Assembly: GCA_000151295.1 (NCBI GenBank)
Contig: GG745332.1
Location: forward strand, 117,890-133,323
Length of the DNA stretch: 15,434 nt
Source: Allomyces macrogynus ATCC 38327
Taxonomy: Eukaryota; Blastocladiomycota; Blastocladiomycetes; Blastocladiales; Blastocladiaceae
Direction of reading: 5' to 3'
Part shown: positions 1-6,497 of the stretch, in pieces
Layout of the letters: every line of letters begins with the position of its first letter
Numbering within the stretch: the stretch's first letter is position 1
Program-made: the position numbers and the translations under genes
Notes under the pieces: model-generated
The model's database searches: none
Told to the model about the DNA's origin: nothing
The model's input: only the letters and a program-made list of their open reading frames with translations

Positions 1-666
1 GAGACGTTGGTCAGGGAAGACGCGCATATGGGGTACCCCGTGGTCGAGTCGGCCAAGTCGATGGTGCTGGTTGGGTTTATTAACCGCACGGAGTTGGTGT
101 TTGCGCTCGGTGCGTTTGCTTTTAGTCCGGCGCGTTCGGATCGGGTGGAGATGAATTGACGGAGTGGGGTTGGGTGGGATGGACGTGTAGAACAAGCGCG
201 CAAACGACCCGACGCAAACGACATGACACCCGTCGTCTTTGGGCCCGTGCCCGCCGCCGCCGCCGCCGCATCGGCGGCTACGTCGCCCGTCCTCGGTAAC
301 TCGTCGTTTGGCGTCGTGGCCGCACATGCCGCGTCGGGCCACGTGCCTGTCCTCGACCTGGCACCGTGGATGGACCAGACGCCCATCACGATCGTCGCGC
401 GGTACCCAATGGAAATGACGATTGAGCTGTTCAAGAAGATGGGGTTGCGGTACGTTCTGATTACGCGGAATGGACAGTTGCTCGGTACGTTTGTGTTCTT
501 GATTTGTGAGGGGATGGCGGCGGGAAACTAACGAAGGATGCGGGTGGTAGGTTTGATCACCAAGAAGGACGTGTTGCGGCACCTTGGCGAGATGGCGGGC
601 AAGTCGCACGTCGCGGGCGGGATGGTGGTCGATCAGGATTTGATGGTGAATCGGTTGGTTGGGTGA
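1..666 (+). CDS. CLC-type voltage-gated chloride channel/transporter, C-terminal part (5' end outside window)
   Basis: Only the cytosolic C-terminus is present. I read three exons: 1-109, 191-484 and 551-666, joined by GT-AG introns of 81 and 66 bp (110-190, 485-550), the second with a CTAAC branch site near 528. The first exon carries the end of one CBS module (GYPVVES, then LVGFINRTELVFAL continuing as EQARKR over the splice). The next exons carry a second CBS module: LDLAPWMDQTPITI, LFKKMGLRYVLIT, then GLITKKDVLRHL. This order matches the tandem CBS tail of fungal Gef1-like CLC proteins, which move chloride across Golgi, endosomal or plasma membranes. An Ala-rich linker (PAAAAAASAATSP) separates the modules. 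The membrane domain lies upstream of the window, so channel versus exchanger cannot be judged. The stop codon is at 664-666. Assignment to CLC rests on the paired CBS pattern and its spacing. Confidence 0.85.
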
Positions 667-740
667 GCGAGGAGGAGAGGGAGGAGGTTTGGCGTGCAGC
701 TTGGTTTGCGACGTGGGCCGCGAAGGGGGGGGCCGGAGAA

Positions 741-755
741 TTTTTATATATTTAT
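741..755 (+). terminator. Possible 3'-end processing element for the CLC gene
   Basis: An AT-rich patch containing TATATA (745-750) stands out in GC-rich surroundings about 80 bp after the CLC stop codon. Fungal polyadenylation often uses UA-rich efficiency elements of this type. Position and composition are the only support. Confidence 0.3.
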
Positions 756-1020
756 CATGTCAAGTCGATTGGACGACGTCGAGGCTGGTTGTGGTTGGAG
801 AGATACAGAGGTTTGAGAGCTGGTGCGAAACGAACGCGCCTTCATGATCACTGGAGCAACGCGCCAGACACGAAACCAAACAACGTTACGTCGCAACTGC
901 CCGGGAAACAAATCGTAGAACTGGCCCCCAAAGCAGGCCCGCCAAACTCGCAAAGGTCCCCGTGATAGGTCCAGTGAGGCCATTGTTAAATAACTGAAGT
1001 CAACGCCGAGCAAAATCGTA

Positions 1021-1026
1021 TTTATT
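1021..1026 (-). terminator. Possible AATAAA polyadenylation signal of the FHA gene
   Basis: The + strand TTTATT reads AATAAA on the minus strand, about 240 bp after the FHA stop codon. It is the only canonical hexamer I noticed between the stop codon and the opposing CLC gene. A single hexamer in a 600-bp interval is weak evidence. Confidence 0.3.
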
Positions 1027-1261
1027 GCGCGAGGACGAGACCATGATTACCAAAAGCGGCTCGACCACACCAACTATACGCCAACACGAAGCAAAAACGA
1101 GCGCGGCGCGCAAAACGAGTCGGTGCGCGCGACAGAGACAACGTTGACGCGGACGGGATATCGAACAGACGAGCGAGGGACACGGGGTGGTATCGCCAAA
1201 AAAATCGGGAGCCATGTCAGGCAGGCCAGATAAAGGAGCCAAAACCGACCATCCACCGTCG

Positions 1262-2854
1262 TCAACTGCGCGCACCCTCCCCGTCCCCACCCTCCCCTCC
1301 TGCCCTCTTCTCCTCACCATCCTCCTCCCTCTCCCCGCCCTCCACCGGCACCGCCACCGTCTCGGCCCCAGGCCACCTCTCATCCTCCGTCAGCCGCGCA
1401 ATCGCCGTCGCGACCGCCGTATCCGGCACGACCCCACTCAATCCCATCACCAGCGCACGCACACGCCGGTCCCGCGCGACCACCAACGTATGCGCCCTGG
1501 CCCTTGCCGTTGCCGAGATCCACGCCTCGGGCGCATCGACTAACGCCGTCGCCGCCGCAACCCAATCATCCGCCGCTGGAGTCCCCAAATGCGGGCGCGC
1601 CGGGGTCGGTGTGGCTTCCGGCACGAAGGGCGGCGGTGGCGGTGCAGTGAGGGTCGGGAACGTGGAAATGTGCAGTACGTGCGCCCAAATGGCCGCGGTT
1701 TCGGCGGCCGCGAGAGCTGATGCGGATGGGCCCGTGGGATCGGGGACAGTGTCGGTTCCGGGTGCGGTGGGTGGTGGAGGGGCAGTGCCGTTGACGATCG
1801 TCACAGACTCGATCTCGGACCCGTTCGTGGGCACGGTGGGGGGTGGCATCGATGCGGACCGCGCGCCAGGGACGACCGACCGCGTCGTTCCGCGACGGCG
1901 TGGGGCCGCTGCTGCTGCTGCTTCTGCTGCTTCTGATGCTGCTGCTGCTGCTGCTACTGGTGCCGAGGTCCCCTGCGACGTCGGAATCGTCGCTGCGGCC
2001 GTCGGTAAGATCCGCTGCGTCTGCGTCGTGGGCGGAACTTCGGGCGACGCGTCCACCGGCCCCTGCTGCTGCGGCGGTTGCGCCAGCGCGGCCGCTTCCC
2101 CCTCGGCGGGCAACGGCGGCAACACGATCCGGAACCGCAAGCACTCGTGGACGACCCCGTTCTGGTCGTAATCCTCGCCCAACTGCAGCAAGTCGCCATC
2201 AGCCACTTCCACGGGGGCCGAATCCTCGCCGATCGCGGCCAGCCGGCGGCCGTTCAGGAACGTGCCCGAACTTGACCGCGTGTCCTGGACAAAGTACCGC
2301 GCCCCGGCGGCTCGGAAAAAGCGCGCGTGGTGTCGTGAAATCACCTTGGATTTGAGTCGCAGGCGGTGCGTCGTCGGCGAGGGGGCGTCGAGCGTGTACA
2401 TCGGTGCGGGAACGTTCGACGACCGTTTTTCGATCAGGCGGCCGACAGTCACCACGGCACCGTCGCCGGGTAACGGTAACCGCAACAGCGGCGGGAGCGA
2501 CGGCAACGAGGGTGCCGCCAGGACCAATCCGGCGTACGGCGCATAATACAGCGCCCCCGTGACAGCCGCCGGCGGCGGTTGCGCATTGGCCGACATACTG
2601 GATGCGGGCGCGCGGCCCGCGAGCGCTGATGCACGCGCGGGGGTCATGTGCGCGAGGGATGCGAGTGCGGGGGAGAGCGAGATGGTCGGGACGGATGCGA
2701 GCGCCAGCGGGCGGGGGGATGGCGAGGACGCCGAAGGGGCTGCCGTGTTGGCAGCTGCGTATTGCGCGAGCCAGGCCGCGGGGACGGGCGGGACGGGTGG
2801 GACGGGTGGGGCGCCCGCGTAGGCGGCGGCGCTGGTGCGTGCGGAGCTGGCCAT
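1262..2854 (-). CDS. FHA-domain protein, Ala/Pro-rich, intronless
   Basis: The single-exon frame encodes 530 aa from the first ATG (2854), which has a strong start context (CACCATGG). An FHA domain spans roughly residues 125-247. Its phosphothreonine-binding hallmarks are visible: GR (138-139), SRHHA (173-177), SSGTFLNG (195-202) and the following DGDLLQLGEDY. The form KSKVISRHHA...SSSGTFLN with a late LQLGxDY resembles the FHA of the Dma1/SLMAP/Far9 group, which bind phosphothreonine partners in mitotic and STRIPAK signalling. There is no RING finger as in Dma1, and no terminal membrane segment or clear coiled coil as in SLMAP/Far9. The rest is low complexity: PPV repeats near residues 16-25, an alanine run at 301-317, Pro-rich stretches and an acidic/Gly-rich C-terminus (GGEREEDGEEKRAGGEGG). 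The reading frame stays open 86 codons upstream of the chosen start, without another ATG. The exact family is unknown. Confidence 0.8.
   Translation of the reverse strand: MASSARTSAAAYAGAPPVPPVPPVPAAWLAQYAAANTAAPSASSPSPRPLALASVPTISLSPALASLAHMTPARASALAGRAPASSMSANAQPPPAAVTGALYYAPYAGLVLAAPSLPSLPPLLRLPLPGDGAVVTVGRLIEKRSSNVPAPMYTLDAPSPTTHRLRLKSKVISRHHARFFRAAGARYFVQDTRSSSGTFLNGRRLAAIGEDSAPVEVADGDLLQLGEDYDQNGVVHECLRFRIVLPPLPAEGEAAALAQPPQQQGPVDASPEVPPTTQTQRILPTAAATIPTSQGTSAPVAAAAAASEAAEAAAAAAPRRRGTTRSVVPGARSASMPPPTVPTNGSEIESVTIVNGTAPPPPTAPGTDTVPDPTGPSASALAAAETAAIWAHVLHISTFPTLTAPPPPPFVPEATPTPARPHLGTPAADDWVAAATALVDAPEAWISATARARAHTLVVARDRRVRALVMGLSGVVPDTAVATAIARLTEDERWPGAETVAVPVEGGEREEDGEEKRAGGEGGDGEGARS
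1908..1957 (-). repeat. Imperfect GCT/AGC trinucleotide microsatellite inside the FHA gene
   Basis: About fifty bases are made of GCT/CTG units on the + strand, with a few interruptions (TTC, GAT). On the coding strand they are read as GCA, giving an alanine run broken by Ser and Glu (residues about 301-317), not glutamine. Repeat length is likely to vary among strains. Confidence 0.85.
2779..2811 (+). repeat. G-rich 9-bp tandem repeat with G-quadruplex pattern
   Basis: Seven or more runs of three to four G separated by one or two bases (GGGACGGGCGGGACGGGTGGG and onward). On the minus strand this is the codon repeat for Pro-Pro-Val near residues 16-25 of the FHA protein, so the G-rich strand is the template strand about 45 bases after the start codon. 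Confidence 0.7.
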
Positions 2855-3245
2855 GGTGCTTGGAGTGGGTTGGGATCGGTGCAAGTGAGAATCGGTGTGG
2901 TACTGTGCGGGTTGGTTGCGAGCTTGAACGGCAGGGGTCCGCGCGGCGGCGCGGTGCGAGTGCGGGGAGTGCTGAACGCAACCGGTGTACGATGGGCCGG
3001 CGTCGTCGTTGACGTCGACGATGGTGCCGTCTTGTTGGCGGTGGTAGGCCACCAAAATTCGCCCTTTGCTAACACGTGCAGCAGCTGCACGACCTGACCA
3101 CAACCCTGACAAGAACGAACACGTGCACCATCAACACCAACAAGACAGGCCCGCAAGACAGAAATAAATCGGTTTGTATATACACTATGATCTGCCGCGG
3201 CCGCAACAGCAATCGGCGCCGCGGCCATGTCCAACCCGGATCCGC
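2855..3245. other. Intergenic region: FHA gene upstream region and PET100 3' region
   Basis: This 391-bp stretch separates the PET100 stop codon from the FHA start, both on the minus strand. It should hold the PET100 3' UTR and the FHA promoter and leader. It contains two CACGTG boxes, a GTATATAC palindrome (3176-3183) about 65 bp past the PET100 stop codon, and a frame in phase with the FHA gene that stays open to 3112. No independent gene is evident. Confidence 0.55.
3073..3125. promoter_or_regulatory. Paired CACGTG boxes upstream of the FHA gene
   Basis: CACGTG occurs at 3073-3078 and 3120-3125, about 220-270 bp upstream of the FHA start codon. The first is directly followed by an inverted repeat, GTGCAG-CAG-CTGCAC (3077-3091). 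CACGTG is the core site of bHLH factors such as Pho4/Cbf1-like proteins. Two copies within 50 bp in a non-coding region is suggestive only. Confidence 0.35.
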
Positions 3246-3657
3246 CTACTCGTGCGCCGCCGCGTCCTTGGCCGCCTTGCGCTCGCGCAATTTGTCCATG
3301 TGCGCATGGATGTCCTCGGTCGCTTGTGGTGGTTGCTACGTCGTGCAATCGTTCAGGGCGTGAGCAAAACGGGACTTGGCCATCCATATCGGGTCAATCC
3401 GTACGTAGGTCGGGTCGTTCAGGCGGAACAGCTTGGTGCGCAGCGGCACCACCTCCTTTTCAAAGTAGGACGGGATGCCCGTAAAGTACATGACATAGAT
3501 GGGCGCAAAGACGTAGATGCCGAACTAGACAAGTGCAATGAATGGGGCGAGAGTCAGCTCAAGTGACGAGAGCGGGATCCTCGAGTGGCCCACGGCTGCA
3601 AAACCGGGTGGAGAGCATTGGACTGACCTTGAAGACTTCGAGACGCGTCGTGCCCAT
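3246..3657 (-). CDS. PET100: Cytochrome c oxidase assembly factor PET100
   Basis: Three exons read on the minus strand: 3657-3628, 3524-3405 and 3335-3246, with introns of 103 bp (3525-3627, GTCAGT...CTAG) and 69 bp (3336-3404, GTACGG...GTAG). They encode 79 aa. The product starts MGTTRLEVFK, continues FGIYVFAPIYVMYFTGIP (a single membrane segment, about residues 11-28), then YFEKEVVPLR, and ends in a charged helix (IHAHMDKLRERKAAKD). This is the layout of Pet100: a short inner-membrane protein with a charged C-terminal tail needed for late cytochrome c oxidase assembly in mitochondria. The start has a good context (CACCATGG), and its first ten codons make up exon 1. The gene is divergent from CSN5. 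The second splice is needed to avoid a stop and to reach the conserved tail. No single long ORF shows this gene. Confidence 0.85.
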
Positions 3658-3910
3658 GGTGCTGCGTTGACTGGTTGGTGGTTGATGGATGTGGAGGGGT
3701 TTGAGCCGGATCTGGAGCGGCGTTGAAGGCAGTGGTCGATAGCCGGTGGTGCGGCAGCAATGTGCGCCGAGTTGGCGAGCGGGACGGTTGGTTGGTGTCG
3801 AGAAATGTAATCGGCCAGCAGCGCGATGGAGAGGATGCTATCGGCCGACAAGAGACCGACTTGATCGCTCAATTGTCAACACGAAACCTTGCCCTCGAGT
3901 CCGAGATGCC

Positions 3911-3969
3911 CACGTGCTTCCCGCGTCGGTGGTGTGGATAGAGACGCTCCTCGGCTGGGAGTACACGTG
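3911..3969. promoter_or_regulatory. Paired CACGTG boxes in the PET100/CSN5 promoter
   Basis: CACGTG occurs at 3911-3916 and 3964-3969, spaced about 50 bp, roughly 255-310 bp from either start codon. The same paired arrangement occurs upstream of the FHA gene. CACGTG is a bHLH-factor core; in fungi Cbf1-like factors use it in respiratory and sulfur genes, which would suit PET100, but this is inference. Confidence 0.35.
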
Positions 3970-4120
3970 ATAACGTCCGGCCGTGACCGATCCGAGTCAC
4001 TGCTCGACAACCACGCCGGTCGATCCAGCAACGACGCGACGCGGCACGACTCAACACGACCGCGACGGTGCCGACTCTTCTGACCACGACGACGACAACA
4101 CCAGCAGAAAGCTCCGAAAA

Positions 4121-4190
4121 GTACCTGCAGTGCACCCGGACCACGCGCTACCAGCCCGCCGACCTCTTTGCCGCTGCTAACTGTGCTCAG
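4121..4190 (+). other. Putative 5'-UTR intron of CSN5
   Basis: GTACCT at 4121 and GCTAACTGTGCTCAG ending at 4190 give a 70-bp intron with an ideal CTAAC branch site about 12 bases before CAG. The length equals the typical coding intron of this window. It ends 31 bases before the CSN5 start codon. No upstream in-frame ATG is available, so it would be purely untranslated. Confidence 0.5.
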
Positions 4191-4221
4191 TCGCGTCGAA
4201 TCTCGCGATCCAGCACCAACC

Positions 4222-5415
4222 ATGGCCTCCTCTTCGACCGACGCATCGAACGCGCTCAAGACGTGGTTGCTCGAAAATAATGTCCAGACCGTCGAGCCGA
4301 CCGACGAGCTCTACGAGCGCACGCCGCTGCCCGAGGGCCGCCCCTGGACCAAGGAGTACGCGATCCTGTCCACGCCATGCGCATGCGCACTTGCACACGA
4401 CCAGAGTACTGACACCGACTGCGCGCGCTCCTTAGCCCGCGGTACTTCAAGAAGGTCAAAATGTCCGCGATCGCGTTGATCAAGATGGTCCTGCACGCGC
4501 GTCGCGGCGGCCACCTTGAAGTCATGGGCCTGATGCAGGGCAAAGTCATGGGCGACACGATGGTCGTGCTCGACGCGTTCGCGCTTCCCGTCGAGGGCAC
4601 CGAGACGCGCGTCAACGCGCAGCAAGAAGCGTTCGAGTTCATGGTCCGGTACCAGCAGACCTCCGAGTCGCTGGCGCGCGTCGAGAACGTGGTCGGCTGG
4701 TACCACTCGCACCCGGGCTACGGGTGCTGGCTGTCTGGGATCGACGTCTCCACGCAAATGACCAACCAGCAGTACCAGGAACCGTTTTTGGCCGTGGTCG
4801 TCGACCCGAACCGCACAATTTCGGCGGGGCGTGTTGAGATTGGTGCGTTTCGGACGTACCCGGCGGGGTACACGCCGCCCGACGCGGCGAAATCCGAGTA
4901 CCAGTCGATTCCATTGTCGAAGATTGAGGATTTCGGTGTGCATGCCAACCAGTATTACCAGCTCGACGTGTCGCTGTTCAAGTCGCGGCTCGATGCGCAG
5001 TTGTTGGACTTGTTGTGGAACAAGCATTGGGTCAACACGCTCGCGCAGTCGCCGCTGACGTCGGTGCGTTTGGGCGCGTTTGCGTGTCTCGATGCGCGCC
5101 ATGGGCCTGTTCACTGATCTGCGTTTCCGAAATCTGTAGAACAAGGACTACTTTGTTGGCCAAATGGGCGACATTGCCGCCAAGCTCGACCGCGCCGAGT
5201 CGCAAGTGCAGCAGATCGGCGGGTCGTCGGGCAAAAAGGGCGACGACGACGCCGACGCGTCGCATCTTGGCAAGGCCGCACGCGACGCGACCAAGCTTGT
5301 CTCGGAGACGACGCACGCGCTCATGAGCCAGGTCATTAAGCACGTCGTATTCAATGCCGGCGCGAATGGCGCGGCGGGAGGCGCAGTGCCGGCCGTCGCG
5401 GGCCAGCGTCTTTGA
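4222..5415 (+). CDS. CSN5: COP9 signalosome subunit 5, JAMM metallo-isopeptidase
   Basis: Exons 4222-4355, 4436-5063 and 5140-5415, with introns of 80 and 76 bp (4356-4435, 5064-5139), encode 345 aa, the usual CSN5 length. The MPN/JAMM domain begins with [12 protein letters not shown] (residues 45 on) and [10 protein letters not shown], giving the catalytic Glu at 73. The zinc motif [14 protein letters not shown] follows with His135, His137 and Asp148, and is complete. Asn-Gln-Gln-Tyr-Gln-Glu-Pro and FRTYP downstream are also typical. CSN5 removes NEDD8 from cullin-RING ligases, in the nucleus and cytosol, as part of the COP9 signalosome. Exon 3 starts [16 protein letters not shown] and has a charged linker ([13 protein letters not shown]) before the C-terminal helices that insert into the CSN helical bundle. 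The start ATG has a CAACCATGG context. The gene is divergent from PET100. An intact catalytic centre argues that this fungus keeps an active signalosome. Confidence 0.95.
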
Positions 5416-5624
5416 ATTGGGTGCGAGGTCGGGCGTGAAGCGATTTGTAAAGATTATTTTTTAAGCACGAGTTTGCGTGGATCAATGTGTATCATTTTCA
5501 TTCGGGAAGAGGACGGGGAAGCGTGCAACTAACAAAAAAGAACATAAATCTGGCAGAGATAGACAGACTCTGAATGTGACAAAAAGGCTGTGCCTCGAAG
5601 ACTTCCGACACAACACGCCGATCG

Positions 5625-5630
5625 AAAAAA
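5625..5630 (-). terminator. RNA polymerase III terminator of the tRNA-Trp gene
   Basis: Six T residues on the minus strand begin eight bases after the discriminator base of the tRNA. This is the standard Pol III stop signal. Confidence 0.8.
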
Positions 5631-5637
5631 GTAGTTT

Positions 5638-5709
5638 TGAGGCCAGAGAGATTCGAACTCCCAACCTTCTGATCTGGAGTCAGACGCGCTACCGTTGCGC
5701 CATAGCCCC
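5638..5709 (-). tRNA. tRNA-Trp (anticodon CCA), intronless
   Basis: The 72-nt minus-strand sequence folds as a cloverleaf. The acceptor stem GGGGCTA pairs with TGGCCTC (two wobble pairs) and is followed by discriminator A. The anticodon arm TCTGA-CTCCAGA-TCAGA has anticodon CCA. The T arm is GGGAG-TTCGAAT-CTCTC. The D arm with GCGCAACGGTAGCGC also serves as the A box. The sequence closely resembles eukaryotic tRNA-Trp. No intron lies between anticodon positions 37 and 38. CCA is not encoded, as expected for a nuclear gene. It points toward CSN5, with their 3' ends converging about 220 bp apart. Confidence 0.95.
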
Positions 5710-6497
5710 TGCTTGTGGGCTTTATCTTGTTATATTTGGTCTGCTCCTCCAATGACGTGAAGTGCTTTGGGATCCTGCGTCCAGGCGTGGGTCGTGATCC
5801 TGGGTCCAGTTGCAGGCTGGCAGGAGGTGATGCGAGTCCGGAACAGTGTCTGGTCGAGGGACGGAAGCAGTCGACCGCTGCCAAAATGCTCGTCCGTATA
5901 CGGAACACGCGAGAATATTGATGTGGTCGCGGGAGATTGAGGACCGCGAGCGACTGGGTCATGTAGTCGACGATGTGGGCTTGTGGCGCTGATCACCTTG
6001 CTGTCGGTCGTGCACACAGCAGAGGAGAAGAAACGACCAGAGTGAGGTTGCTTGGTGAGCTGGAGAGAAAGAACTGTCTTCGAGCGCTTGTGAAGCGTTT
6101 ACCTGGCAGGCAACGCGTGCGCACCGATCGGGTTGCCCCAAGTCGGCGCGGTGTGCCGCTCCCCGAGTTGTGCTGACCCTGCCCAGCTTCTCTACCTCCC
6201 TCTCCCCGCAACACCAAATTGCTTCAACGACGACGCGGTGAACGCCAACAACAGACCCAAGCGAACCTGGCGTCGAGCTGCTCCGACCAACAGTTCCTCG
6301 CTGCGCTCGATTCTGCGAACGCGACCTGTCCCCAAACGCGAACCAGACCACACCGAAGTACCAAGCCGACCAACCACGACTCGTCCGGCCCTACCGACGA
6401 CTGATCTCGGCCATTTCCTGTCAAGAGTGACACGCGTCACTGTTGTGCAGTTGTAAATCTTGCCGGACAATTTGCTCAAACGCCAAGTTTTGCCGCC
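5710..6497. other. Gene-free region upstream of the mitochondrial carrier gene
   Basis: At 788 bp this is the longest gene-free stretch in the window. It should hold the promoter and leader of the mitochondrial carrier and the upstream flank of the tRNA. I found an inverted repeat around an ACGCGT site (6426-6441), another ACGCGT at 6113-6118 and a small hairpin (CGCTT-GTG-AAGCG-like, about 6085-6097). No ORF in it shows family-like sequence or consistent coding composition. Confidence 0.55.
6426..6441. promoter_or_regulatory. Inverted repeat with ACGCGT core upstream of the carrier gene
   Basis: AGTGAC-ACGC-GTCACT is a 6-bp inverted repeat with a 4-bp spacer, about 57 bp before the start codon. 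Its centre includes ACGCGT (6432-6437), the MCB core bound by MBF-type cell-cycle factors. A second ACGCGT lies at 6113-6118. The palindrome may be a dimeric factor site; function is inferred only from form and place. Confidence 0.3.

Larger units (their letters stand above)
667..1261. other. Gene-free intergenic region between two converging genes
   Basis: This 595-bp stretch lies between the stop codons of the CLC gene (+) and the FHA gene (-). It starts with a purine-rich tract (667-690) and holds an 8-G run near 725-732, a short AT-rich patch at 739-757 and a TTTATT at 1021-1026. I see no ORF with protein-like composition, no tRNA and no repeat longer than a few units. It most likely holds two 3' UTRs and their polyadenylation signals. 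Confidence 0.6.
3658..4221. promoter_or_regulatory. Divergent promoter region between PET100 and CSN5
   Basis: This 564-bp stretch lies between two start codons facing away from each other. It holds two CACGTG boxes (3911-3916 and 3964-3969) and a likely CSN5 5'-UTR intron. No convincing TATA box and no coding frame with protein-like content were seen. Confidence 0.6.

Noticed and set aside
1908..1957. Polyglutamine tract
   Set aside because: The CAG repeat is in the GCA frame of the minus-strand gene and gives alanine.
2199..2981. A 260-codon minus-strand frame overlapping the FHA gene in another phase
   Set aside because: Its Arg/Pro/His-rich composition is that of a frame-shifted shadow, whereas the FHA frame shows a clear domain.
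3163..3168. AATAAA on the plus strand as a polyadenylation signal
   Set aside because: No plus-strand gene ends upstream of it; the flanking genes are both on the minus strand.
6083..6097. Small hairpin CGCTT-GTG-AAGCG as a structured RNA
   Set aside because: The stem is only five base pairs in GC-rich sequence and has no supporting context.
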